NCBI GenBank assembly: GCA_029961055.1
Contig: JASBVM010000009.1
Span: 1-64,000, forward strand
Length of the DNA stretch: 64,000 nucleotides
Direction of reading: 5' to 3'
DNA from: Bacillota bacterium
GTDB taxonomy: Bacteria > Bacillota > Sulfobacillia > JAIMAT01
The notes under the pieces were generated by a model, which saw only the letters and a list, made by a program, of their open reading frames with translations, ran no database searches and was not told the origin of the DNA. The first letter of the stretch is position 1. Each line of letters opens with the position of its first letter. Below are positions 53,535 through 61,748 of this stretch, in pieces. The position numbers and the translations under genes were made by a program.

Positions 53535-55207
53535 GGAAGGAGGCGGCAGGGGCCGACCCGGTCCCCGCCCGGCGGATCGGCACGCCGGCGGACCGCTCCG
53601 ACCCGGCCTACCGGGCGAACGAGCGGGCGATGCGGGCGCTGGTGGAGGAACTCCGCACCCGCCGCGAGGAGGCCCAGCACCGGCGCGACCCGGACGCGGT
53701 GGCGCGCCACCGGGCGCGCGGCAAGTGGCTCGCCCGGGAGCGGGTGGAGGCGCTGGTCGATCCGGGGACCGCCTTCCTCGAGCTGAGCCCGCTGGCCGCC
53801 TGGGGCATGTACGACGGCGAGGCGCCGCAGGCCGGCATCCTGACAGGGATCGGTCGCGTCGCCGGGCGCGAGTGCGTCATCGTCGCCAACGACGCCACGG
53901 TCAAGGGCGGCACCTACTACCCCATGACGGTCAAGAAGCACCTGCGCGCCCAGGAGATCGCGGAGCAGAACCGGCTCCCCTGCATCTACCTGGTCGACTC
54001 GGGCGGGGCCTTCCTGCCGCTCCAGGCGGAGGTCTTCCCCGACCGCGACCACTTCGGGCGCATCTTCTACAACCAGGCGCGCATGTCGGCCAAGGGGATC
54101 CCGCAGATCGCCGCGGTGATGGGCTCCTGCACGGCGGGCGGCGCCTACGTCCCGGCCATGAGCGACCAGGCGGTGATCGTCCGCGGCACCGGGACCATCT
54201 TCCTGGGCGGGCCGCCGCTGGTGAAGGCGGCCACGGGCGAGGAGGTGAGCGCGGAGGAGCTGGGCGGCGCCGACGTCCATAGCCGCATCTCCGGCGTCAC
54301 CGACTACCTGGCCGAGGACGACGCCGAGGCGATCCAGATGGTCCGCCGGATGGTGGCCGACCTGGGGCCGGCCGAGCCGCCGCCCTGGGAGCTGGCCGAG
54401 CCGGAGCCGCCGGCCTTCGACCCGGAGGAGCTCTACGGCATCGTGCCGGTCGACCTCCGCCAGTCGTACGACGTCCGCGAGGTGATCGCCCGCATCGTGG
54501 ACGGGAGCCGCTTCCACGAGTTCAAGGAGCTCTACGGGCCGACGCTGGTGACGGGCTGGGCGCGGATCATGGGCTACCCGGTGGGCATCCTGGCCAACAA
54601 CGGCGTCCTCTTCTCGGAGAGCGCGGTCAAGGGTGCCCACTTCATCGAGCTCTGCGTCCAGCGGCGGATCCCGCTGGTCTTCCTCCAGAACATCACCGGC
54701 TTCATGGTCGGGCGGGAGTACGAGAACCGGGGCATCGCCAAGGACGGGGCGAAGATGGTGACGGCGGTGGCGACGGCCGACGTGCCCAAGCTGACGGTGG
54801 TCATCGGGGGCTCCTTCGGCGCCGGCAACTATGCCATGGCCGGGCGGGCCTACCAGCCCCACTTCCTCTGGATGTGGCCGCAGGCGCGGATCAGCGTCAT
54901 GGGCGGTCCGCAGGCGGCCTCGACGCTCCTCACCGTGCGGCTGGACGCCCTCGCCCGCGAGGGGCGGAGCATGAGCGAGGAGGAGCAGCGCGCCTTCCAG
55001 GCGCCCATCCTGGCCAAGTACGAGGAAGAGGGCAGCCCCTACTACTCGACGGCGCGCCTCTGGGACGACGGCATCATCGACCCGGCGGAGACGCGCCAGG
55101 TCCTGGCGCTGGGCCTGGCCGCCGCCTCCTCCGGCGCCGCCGTCGCCTCGGCCTGGAGCCGTGCCGAGCGCGAGGAGGTCCACCGCTTCGGCGTCTTCCG
55201 GATGTAG
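53531..55207 (+). CDS. mccB: Methylcrotonyl-CoA carboxylase carboxyltransferase subunit
   Basis: A 558-residue acyl-CoA carboxylase beta subunit. The MCC-type signature is clear: [34 protein letters not shown] and [20 protein letters not shown]. The C-terminal domain has [18 protein letters not shown] and [20 protein letters not shown]. It transfers CO2 from carboxybiotin to 3-methylcrotonyl-CoA. The ATG at 53531 overlaps the TetR stop. Operon with a thioesterase and mccA. Confidence 0.94.
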   Translation: MRKEAAGADPVPARRIGTPADRSDPAYRANERAMRALVEELRTRREEAQHRRDPDAVARHRARGKWLARERVEALVDPGTAFLELSPLAAWGMYDGEAPQAGILTGIGRVAGRECVIVANDATVKGGTYYPMTVKKHLRAQEIAEQNRLPCIYLVDSGGAFLPLQAEVFPDRDHFGRIFYNQARMSAKGIPQIAAVMGSCTAGGAYVPAMSDQAVIVRGTGTIFLGGPPLVKAATGEEVSAEELGGADVHSRISGVTDYLAEDDAEAIQMVRRMVADLGPAEPPPWELAEPEPPAFDPEELYGIVPVDLRQSYDVREVIARIVDGSRFHEFKELYGPTLVTGWARIMGYPVGILANNGVLFSESAVKGAHFIELCVQRRIPLVFLQNITGFMVGREYENRGIAKDGAKMVTAVATADVPKLTVVIGGSFGAGNYAMAGRAYQPHFLWMWPQARISVMGGPQAASTLLTVRLDALAREGRSMSEEEQRAFQAPILAKYEEEGSPYYSTARLWDDGIIDPAETRQVLALGLAAASSGAAVASAWSRAEREEVHRFGVFRM

Positions 55208-55283
55208 GGGCCCGGTCCGGGCGGACGGACGGAGGCCTCGCCCGAGGCCCGCGCACGCAGACGATGAGACGGAGGCGAGACGG

Positions 55284-55712
55284 ATGCCGGGTGAGCAGGA
55301 CAGCGGTTCGGACAGCGCGATCCGGCCGGGGCTGGAAGGGGTGGCGAGCCTCCGCGTCACCCGGGAGCGGACGGCGGCGGCTGCCGCCAGCGGGGCGCTG
55401 CCGGTCTTCGGTACGCCCTTCCTCCTGGCGCTGATGGAGGAGGCGGCCTTCCAGGCGGTGGCGCCCTACCTTGGAGAGGAGCAGTCCACGGTGGGGATCG
55501 GGGTGGAGCTCCGCCACCTGGCGCCCACGCCGGTGGGGCTGACGGTGACGGCGCGGGCGCGCCTGCTGGAGGTGGAGGGCCGCCGCCTGGTCTTCCAGGT
55601 GGAGGCCGAGGACGGGTTCGAGAAGGTGGGCGAGGCGCGCCACGAGCGCTTCATCGTGGACGTGCCGCGCTTCCTGGAGCGGGCCGCGCGGAAGACGGCC
55701 CGGAACGCCTGA
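55284..55712 (+). CDS. Hotdog-fold thioesterase
   Basis: A 142-residue protein. The hotdog helix block VFGTPFLLALMEEAAFQAV and the strand STVGIGVELRHLAPTPVG place it with FlK-like and related thioesterases. The catalytic residues are not certain. It may remove CoA from a pathway intermediate. ATG at 55284 after GGAGG. Its stop and the mccA start share bases (TGATG). Confidence 0.82.
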   Translation: MPGEQDSGSDSAIRPGLEGVASLRVTRERTAAAAASGALPVFGTPFLLALMEEAAFQAVAPYLGEEQSTVGIGVELRHLAPTPVGLTVTARARLLEVEGRRLVFQVEAEDGFEKVGEARHERFIVDVPRFLERAARKTARNA

Positions 55713-57955
55713 TGCGTGCGGAGGCGGCCGTCCCCGGTCCGGCCCCCCGCCCCTTTCGCCGGGTGCTGGTGGCCAACCGCGGCGAGATCGCCCGCCGCGT
55801 CATCCGCGCCTGCCACCGCCTGGGCCTGGAGGCGGTGGCCGTCTATTCCGACGCCGACGCCGGCGGTCTCTGGGTGCGCGAGGCGGACGCCGCGATCCGC
55901 CTCGGTCCCGCGCCGGCGCGGGAGAGCTACCTGGACGTGGAGCGGCTGCTGGCGGCGGCCCGGGAGACGGGGGCGGAGGCGGTCCACCCGGGGTACGGCT
56001 TCCTGGCGGAGGAAGCCGGATTCGCCGAGGCGGTGGAGCGCGCCGGCCTGGTCTGGATCGGCCCGCCGCCCGAGGCGATGCGCGCCATGGGCGACAAGAG
56101 CCGCGCACGGCAGCTGGCGCGGCGGCTGGGCGTGCCGGTGCTGGAGGGGTACGACGGCGAGGAACAGGAGGCCCGGCGCTTCCTGGCCGAGGCCGAGCGC
56201 ATCGGCTGGCCCGTCCTGGTCAAGGCGGCCGCCGGGGGCGGCGGGCGCGGCATGCGCGTGGTGCCCGGGCCGGAGGAGCTGCCGGCGGCGCTGGAGTCGG
56301 CGCGGCGCGAGGCGGAGGCCGCCTTCGGCGACGGCCGCCTCCTCCTCGAGCGCTACGTGGAACGGCCGCGCCACGTGGAGGTGCAGCTCCTCTTCGACGC
56401 CTTCGGCCGGGGCGTCCACCTGGGCGAGCGCGAGTGCTCGGTCCAGCGCCGGCACCAGAAGATCGTGGAGGAAAGCCCTTCGCCGGCGGTGGATCCGGCG
56501 CTCCGGAGCCGGCTCGGCGAGGCGGCGCTGGAGCTGGCGCGGGCGGTGGGCTACCGGAGCGCGGGGACGGTGGAGTTCCTGCTGGACCAGCGGGGACGGT
56601 TCCACTTCCTGGAGATGAACACCCGCATCCAGGTGGAGCACCCCGTGACCGAGGAAGTGACCGGTCTCGACCTCGTGGCGCTCCAGCTCCGCCTGGCCAT
56701 GGGCGAGCCCCTGCCCTTCGACCAGGAAGCGGTGGCGCTCCGCGGCCACGCCTTCGAGGTCCGGCTCTACGCCGAGTCGCCGGAGGAGGGCTTCCTCCCC
56801 TCCAGCGGGCGCCTGGAGCGCTTCGGCCTCCCGGAACCGGCCGGGCGGGGCGACGCGCGTGGCGGCTCCGGCCTGTCGGAGCTGCCCGGCGTGGGGTTGC
56901 CGGGCCTGCGCGTCGAGGCCGGCTTCGCCGCCGGCGACGAGGTCAGCCCGTACTACGACGCGCTCCTGGCCAAACTGGTGACGCACGGCGCCGACCGGGA
57001 GGAGGCGCTGGAGCGCCTCCAGGCGGCGCTGGCGGCGACGGAGGTGCGCGGCGTCGCGACCAACCTGCCGCTCCTGCGGCGCATCGCCGCCGACCCGGCC
57101 TTCGCCGCCGGCGACCTCTCCACCCGCTTCCTGGAGGAGCGGCGGCTGCTCGGGGCGGCCGCGGCGCCGCCGGAGGCGGCGGTGGCGGCCGCCGTGGCGG
57201 AGCAGTTGGACAGGTCCGGAGCCGCCCGCGGAGGGGCGGACCGCTCGCCCTTCACCCTGCTCGGTCCCTGGCGCATGGGCGAGGGCATCCGCAGCCGCTG
57301 GTCGCAGGCGGAGGCTGGCCAGGGCCATCCCGCGCGTGCGGCGGAGGCGGCCGCGGGCGGCGGGGAAGCCGCCCCTGCGCTGGTGGTGCGCCTGCGCGGC
57401 GAGGGGCACCGTCTCCGCGCCCGGGTGACGCGCGAGCCGGCCGGGGTGCCTGCTGGGGAGGCCGCGTCCGAGGGGGCGGCGGGCACGTACCGGCTCCTGG
57501 CCGGCCGTCCGGTGCTGGGCGGCTGGCAACTTCAGCTGGAGGCCGAGGGCGGGCGGGAAGCCGCGGCCCATGGCCCCCGCCGGCGCCTCTGGGCCCGGCC
57601 CCTGGCGGGCGGAGGCTGGTGGGTGGCGGAGGCCGGCGAGGGTTCCTGGGAACTGCGACAGGCGCCGCCCGCACCGCCCGCCGGGCGCCGCCCGCCGGTT
57701 GCGGCGAGCGGCCCGGAGGAGAAGGGGGCGGCGTCGGCCGTGGCGGTGGTGAGCGCACCGCTTCCCGGGACACTGGCGGCCGTCCGCGTCCGGCCCGGCG
57801 AACGGGTCGAGCGCAACCAGCCTCTGGTGGTCCTGGAGGCGATGAAGATGGAGCACCTGGTGACCGCACCCCAGGCGGGCCGGGTGGAAGAACTGCTGCA
57901 CGGGCCGGGCGACGTGGTCCAGCGGGGGGAGCCGCTCCTTCGCCTGGTTCCCTGA
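55712..57955 (+). CDS. mccA: Methylcrotonyl-CoA carboxylase biotin-containing subunit
   Basis: A 747-residue biotin carboxylase with fused carrier domain. N-terminal RVLVANRGEIARRVIRAC, VHPGYGFLAEEAGFAEA, ATP-grasp loop VKAAAGGGGRGMRVV, catalytic region LEMNTRIQVEHPVTEEVTG. A linker of about 170 residues, rich in Ala, Gly and Glu, joins the C-terminal carrier with the biotin Lys in VLEAMKMEHLV. It carboxylates its own biotin using bicarbonate and ATP. It could be an acetyl/propionyl type in isolation, but its partner MccB and the dehydrogenase argue for leucine degradation. ATG at 55712. Confidence 0.93.
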   Translation: MRAEAAVPGPAPRPFRRVLVANRGEIARRVIRACHRLGLEAVAVYSDADAGGLWVREADAAIRLGPAPARESYLDVERLLAAARETGAEAVHPGYGFLAEEAGFAEAVERAGLVWIGPPPEAMRAMGDKSRARQLARRLGVPVLEGYDGEEQEARRFLAEAERIGWPVLVKAAAGGGGRGMRVVPGPEELPAALESARREAEAAFGDGRLLLERYVERPRHVEVQLLFDAFGRGVHLGERECSVQRRHQKIVEESPSPAVDPALRSRLGEAALELARAVGYRSAGTVEFLLDQRGRFHFLEMNTRIQVEHPVTEEVTGLDLVALQLRLAMGEPLPFDQEAVALRGHAFEVRLYAESPEEGFLPSSGRLERFGLPEPAGRGDARGGSGLSELPGVGLPGLRVEAGFAAGDEVSPYYDALLAKLVTHGADREEALERLQAALAATEVRGVATNLPLLRRIAADPAFAAGDLSTRFLEERRLLGAAAAPPEAAVAAAVAEQLDRSGAARGGADRSPFTLLGPWRMGEGIRSRWSQAEAGQGHPARAAEAAAGGGEAAPALVVRLRGEGHRLRARVTREPAGVPAGEAASEGAAGTYRLLAGRPVLGGWQLQLEAEGGREAAAHGPRRRLWARPLAGGGWWVAEAGEGSWELRQAPPAPPAGRRPPVAASGPEEKGAASAVAVVSAPLPGTLAAVRVRPGERVERNQPLVVLEAMKMEHLVTAPQAGRVEELLHGPGDVVQRGEPLLRLVP

Positions 57956-58385
57956 TGCCGGACGCCGGCACGGCAGGGGGGAGCAGCGGACCTCGCCCCG
58001 CCGGCGCGGCCACGGAGGAGCCACCGGTCTCTCCCCCGCCCCAAGACCTCCCACGGATGGCAGGAGCGTCCCGGCAAGACGGGCTCCCCCACACCGGCTC
58101 CGGCGCCCACCATCGGCGGGTCTCCTCTCCTGGCACGCGGCGCGCGGGCGCGCGCCTCCCGGGGTCGAGCACCCGCGGAGCCTCGTACCGTTGCCCCCAG
58201 CTCGCCAGCGGCCCCGCCTCCCAGGCCGCTGCCCCTCACGACGTTCTCGAGGAGCCGGGCGGCAGGCGCCTGGAGCCGCCCGTGCCCGGAGCCCGCCGGC
58301 GCCTGGGACGGGCCGACCCGTGCACATACCCGCCACTCGTTCCCGTACCATGAGGCGATTCCATGACCACGAAGGGGGAGTCGCC
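57956..58385. other. Gap between mccA and cysH
   Basis: A GC-rich stretch of 430 bp. It contains one good hairpin (58256-58263 with 58275-58282, 8-bp arms) that may end the mcc operon. I see no RNA gene or riboswitch signature. The cysH promoter must lie in the last 100 bp but was not recognised. Confidence 0.4.
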
Positions 58386-59087
58386 GTGATCGAGAGCCCG
58401 CCTCGCCTGGAAGAGCTGGAGCGGGTGGCGGCCGAGCTGGAGACGGCCCCGCCCGAGCAGATCGTGCGTTGGGCGGTGGGGCGCTATGAGCCCGCCATCG
58501 CGCTCGCGACCAGCTTCGGCGCCGAGGACATGGTCCTCCTGGATATGCTCGCGCGGATCCAGGAGCGGCCGCGGGCCTTCTTCCTGGACACCGGCCTCCA
58601 CTTTCCCGAGACCTACGCGCTCCGCGACCGGGTGGTGGCGGCCTACCCGCAGCTGGACCTCGAGGTGATCCGGCCCCGCCTCACGGTGGAGCAGCAGGAG
58701 CGGGCCTTTGGGCCGGCGCTCTGGCGCCGCGACCCCGATCGCTGCTGCGCCCTGCGCAAGGTGGAGCCGCTGGAGCGGGCGCTCCGGCCGCTCTCCGCCT
58801 GGGTGACCGGGCTGCGGCGGGAACAGGCGCCCACCCGCCGGAACATCCGCGTGGTGGAGTGGGACCGCCGCCATGGGCTGGTCAAGGTCAACCCGCTGGC
58901 CCGCTGGCGGCAGCGGGAGGTCTGGCGGTACATCCGCGAGCACGGCCTCCCCTACAACCCGCTCCACGACCGGGGCTATCCCAGCATCGGCTGCCAGCCC
59001 TGCACCTCCCCGGTGGCGGACGGCGAGGACCCCAGGGCGGGTCGCTGGCGCGGCCTGGGCAAGACGGAGTGCGGTCTCCATGTCTGA
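58386..59087 (+). CDS. cysH: Adenylylsulfate (APS) reductase, assimilatory
   Basis: A 233-residue CysH-family reductase. ATSFGAEDMVLLDML is the substrate-binding loop, FFLDTGLHFPETYAL follows. Four Cys for a 4Fe-4S cluster are in DRCCALRKVEPL and GCQPCTSPV, the mark of the APS-using branch. The C-terminal KTECGLHV holds the catalytic Cys. It reduces APS to sulfite with thioredoxin. GTG at 58386, five bases after GGGGGAG; ATG 58350 is possible. Overlaps sat by eight bases. Confidence 0.94.
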   Translation: MIESPPRLEELERVAAELETAPPEQIVRWAVGRYEPAIALATSFGAEDMVLLDMLARIQERPRAFFLDTGLHFPETYALRDRVVAAYPQLDLEVIRPRLTVEQQERAFGPALWRRDPDRCCALRKVEPLERALRPLSAWVTGLRREQAPTRRNIRVVEWDRRHGLVKVNPLARWRQREVWRYIREHGLPYNPLHDRGYPSIGCQPCTSPVADGEDPRAGRWRGLGKTECGLHV

Positions 59088-60324
59088 GCCGCGGGGAGCT
59101 GCCCTGCCGCCCTACGGCGGACGTCTGGTCGACCGGCGCCTGCCCCCGGTCCGCCAGGACCAGGCGCGGGCCGAAGCGCTCCGGCTCCGGGCGCTGCCGC
59201 TGCCACCCCACCTCTGGGGCGAGCTGGAGCTGATCGCGGACGGGGGGTACAGCCCCCTGGAGGGATTCATGGAGGAGGCGGACTACCTCTCCGTCCTGGA
59301 GCGGGCGCGGCTGGCGAACGGCCTCCCCTGGGGACTGCCCGTCGTGTTCCGCCTGCCGCCGGGCTGGCCGGAGAGCGAGCGGCCGCAGCCCGGCGAGCGG
59401 CTACGCCTGGAGGCGGCAGGTCGACCGGTGGCCGTCCTGGAGGTGAGGAGCGTCTTCCGGGCGCCCAGGGAGCGGGAGGCGGAGGCGGTCTTCGGCACCC
59501 GCGACCCGGCCCACCCGGGTGTCGCCCGCCTGGAGGCGGAGGGCGAGTGGGCCGTGGGCGGCCCGATCCTGCTCCTGGAGAGCCCGCCCAGCCGCCTGGG
59601 CGCCGCCTGGGCGCGCTACCGGCTGCGGCCGGCCCAGACCCGGGCGCTCTTCCTGAAACTCGGCTGGCGGCGCATCGTCGCCTTCCAGACCCGGAACCCG
59701 ATCCACCGCGCGCACGAGTACCTGCTGAAGTGCGCCCTGGAGATCGCGGACGGGCTTCTCATCCACCCGCTGGTGGGGGAGACGCGGCCGGGGGAGGTGC
59801 CGGCGGACGTCCGCCTGCGGGCCTACGAGGCGCTCCTCCGGCGCCGTTTCCCGGCGGGCCGCGCGGTCCTCGCCCTCTACCCGGCCGCGATGCGCTATGC
59901 GGGCCCGCGGGAGGCGCTGATGCACGCCATCGCCCGGCGGAACTACGGCGCCACGCACCTGATCGTGGGCCGCGACCACGCCGGCGTGGGCGGCTACTAC
60001 GGTCCCTACGACGCCCAGCGGCTCTTCGACCGCTTCGATCCCGGCGAGCTGGGCATCGAGATCCTCCGCTTCGAGGCCGCCTTCTTCTGCCGCGCCTGCG
60101 GCGGCATGGCCACCGCCAAGACCTGCCCGCACGGGCCGGAGGAGCGGCTCAGCCTGAGCGGCACCGAGGTGCGGGCGCGGCTCGGGCGCGGCGAACCGCT
60201 GCCGCCGGAGTTCACGCGCCCCGAAGTGGCGGCCGTCCTGGAGGAGGCGGCCGGCAGCGCGCCTCAGGCCCGCGAGGCGCGCGGGAAGGGGGCGGAGGCG
60301 GGGGGCGCGGCCGCAGCGGTCTAG
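59080..60324 (+). CDS. sat: Sulfate adenylyltransferase (ATP sulfurylase)
   Basis: A 414-residue homooligomeric ATP sulfurylase making APS from sulfate and ATP. It has the N-terminal PUA-like domain with DGGYSPLEGFM, then FQTRNPIHRAHEYLLK (QxRNP and HxxH), IVGRDHAGVGGYYGPYDAQ and a Cys-rich zinc-like loop FFCRACGGMATAKTCPH. ATG at 59080 inside the end of cysH, so the pathway enzymes are coupled. C-terminal tail rich in Ala and Gly. Confidence 0.96.
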   Translation: MSEPRGAALPPYGGRLVDRRLPPVRQDQARAEALRLRALPLPPHLWGELELIADGGYSPLEGFMEEADYLSVLERARLANGLPWGLPVVFRLPPGWPESERPQPGERLRLEAAGRPVAVLEVRSVFRAPREREAEAVFGTRDPAHPGVARLEAEGEWAVGGPILLLESPPSRLGAAWARYRLRPAQTRALFLKLGWRRIVAFQTRNPIHRAHEYLLKCALEIADGLLIHPLVGETRPGEVPADVRLRAYEALLRRRFPAGRAVLALYPAAMRYAGPREALMHAIARRNYGATHLIVGRDHAGVGGYYGPYDAQRLFDRFDPGELGIEILRFEAAFFCRACGGMATAKTCPHGPEERLSLSGTEVRARLGRGEPLPPEFTRPEVAAVLEEAAGSAPQAREARGKGAEAGGAAAAV

Positions 60325-60354
60325 CCGGCCGGTCGCACCGCGCCGGCGCCTCCA

Positions 60355-60381
60355 GGGACCCCGCCGCTCAGGCGGGGTCCC
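60355..60381. terminator. Bidirectional hairpin overlapping the DUF2267 stop
   Basis: A perfect 11-bp stem (60355-60365 with 60371-60381) with a 5-nt loop. The stop codon of the minus-strand DUF2267 gene lies across the loop, and its last codons form one arm. It separates convergent sat and DUF2267. Confidence 0.6.
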
Positions 60382-60823
60382 GCCACCAGTCGGCCACTTC
60401 CTCGGGAAGCCGGGAGGCCACCTGCTCCCGCTCCTCCGCGCCGAGCCCCTCCTGGAGCGCGGCGAAGACGGCCCGCGTCTGCCGGATCGCATCCTCGTCC
60501 ACGTGGTCCGAGAAGAGGTCGAGGCCCCCCAGGGTCTGGTCGTAGAGACCCTCGGTGGCGAGGCCGCCGGTCAGCCGGCCCAGGAAGACCTCCCGGTCCA
60601 CCAGCGGATCCGGCTCCGGCGCCGCGAACCGCTCCATCTCCGCCGCCAGCTCGCCCGGGAGCCGCCTCTCCAGGAGCGCCCGGCTCTCCCAGGGCAGCAC
60701 CTGTCCCAGCGAGCGGAGGACCGCGCGCACCAGGGTGGCCGCCTCCTCGTCGCTCCCCAGCCGGGCCGCCTCGCGCACGCGGCGGTAGAGTTCCGCCCGG
60801 TCGTATCCCGCGCCTTCCGCCAT
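60368..60823 (-). CDS. DUF2267 domain protein
   Basis: A 151-residue helical protein with two DUF2267-like repeats: ELYRRVREAARLGSDEEAATL with LPGELAAEM, and VFLGRLTGGLATEG with ALQEGLGAEEREQVASRLP. Function unknown. The ATG at 60823 follows GGGAGG. It lies 13 bp after korB. Confidence 0.8.
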   Translation of the reverse strand: MAEGAGYDRAELYRRVREAARLGSDEEAATLVRAVLRSLGQVLPWESRALLERRLPGELAAEMERFAAPEPDPLVDREVFLGRLTGGLATEGLYDQTLGGLDLFSDHVDEDAIRQTRAVFAALQEGLGAEEREQVASRLPEEVADWWRDPA

Positions 60824-60836
60824 GCCGCGCACCTCC

Positions 60837-61748
60837 CTACACCAGCTCGCGCTGAAGCGCCTCGAAGGCGGCCTCGTCCAGGTCGTCCAGGGGGCGCTGG
60901 ACCAGCGGCCCCCGTTGCAGGCCGGGCACCTTCTCCTCGTAGGCGGGCACCTCCTCGGTCCGGTAGAGGATGCCCACCGGGATCCGCTCGCCGAACTCCC
61001 CGGCGCGTTCCCAGGCAGCGTCGAAGTCGGAGGGGTCGTGGCCCTCCGCCTCCAGGCGTACGATGCGCTCGGCGTACCAGTCGTAGGTGTTCACCTTGTT
61101 GTAGGTGATGCACGGCTGGAGGATGTCGACCAGGGCGTAGCCGCGGTGGTGGAGCGCCTCGCGGATCAGCCGCGCCAGATCCTTGGGCTCCCCGGCGAAG
61201 CCCCGGGCCACGAAGGTGGCGCCGGCGGCCAGCGCGGTCCGGAGCGGGTTGACGGGCCGCTCGATGGCCCCCTCCGGCGAGGTGGTGGTCCGGGTCCCCT
61301 GCTCGGTGGTGGGCGAGTACTGGCCCTTGGTCAGCGCGTAGATCTGGTTGTTCTCCACCAGGTGGACGATCCCCGGGTTCCGCCGGCAGGTGTGGAGCCA
61401 GTGGTTGCCGCCGATCCCGTAGGCGTCGCCGTCGCCGTCCACCACCAGGACCCGCATCGACGGGTTGGCCAGGCGGAAGCCGGTGGCGATGGGCAGCGGG
61501 CGCCCGTGGAGCGTCAGGAAGCCGTTGACGCGCATGTAGTCGGGCAGCTTCGAACCGCAGCCGATGCCGGAGACGAGGATCACCTCGTGGGGCGCGATCC
61601 CCTCCTGGAGGAGCGCCTCGCGGAGGGCGGCCAGGATGCCGAAGTCGCCGCAGCCGGGGCACCAGGTGGGCCGCTGCTCGGTCATGTAGTCGCGCGCCGA
61701 GAGCTGCCGGCCGTCCCGGGAGGGAAGCCTCCGGCCGTCAACGGACAC
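60837..61748 (-). CDS. korB: 2-oxoacid:ferredoxin oxidoreductase, beta subunit
   Basis: A 303-residue thiamine diphosphate subunit. CPGCGDFGILAALREAL and SGIGCGSKLPDYM are at the front, and the ThDP/Mg site is VDGDGDAYGIGGNHWLH and ENNQIYALTKGQYSPTT. It oxidises a 2-oxoacid (often 2-oxoglutarate) with ferredoxin, feeding or drawing from the TCA cycle. GTG at 61748 with GGAGG nine bases up. It overlaps the end of korA. Confidence 0.92.
   Translation of the reverse strand: MSVDGRRLPSRDGRQLSARDYMTEQRPTWCPGCGDFGILAALREALLQEGIAPHEVILVSGIGCGSKLPDYMRVNGFLTLHGRPLPIATGFRLANPSMRVLVVDGDGDAYGIGGNHWLHTCRRNPGIVHLVENNQIYALTKGQYSPTTEQGTRTTTSPEGAIERPVNPLRTALAAGATFVARGFAGEPKDLARLIREALHHRGYALVDILQPCITYNKVNTYDWYAERIVRLEAEGHDPSDFDAAWERAGEFGERIPVGILYRTEEVPAYEEKVPGLQRGPLVQRPLDDLDEAAFEALQRELV

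Noticed and set aside
55466-58351. Minus-strand 961-codon frame opposite mccA
   Set aside because: Antisense shadow with Arg/Gly/Pro-rich composition and no recognised motifs; mccA on the plus strand is unambiguous.
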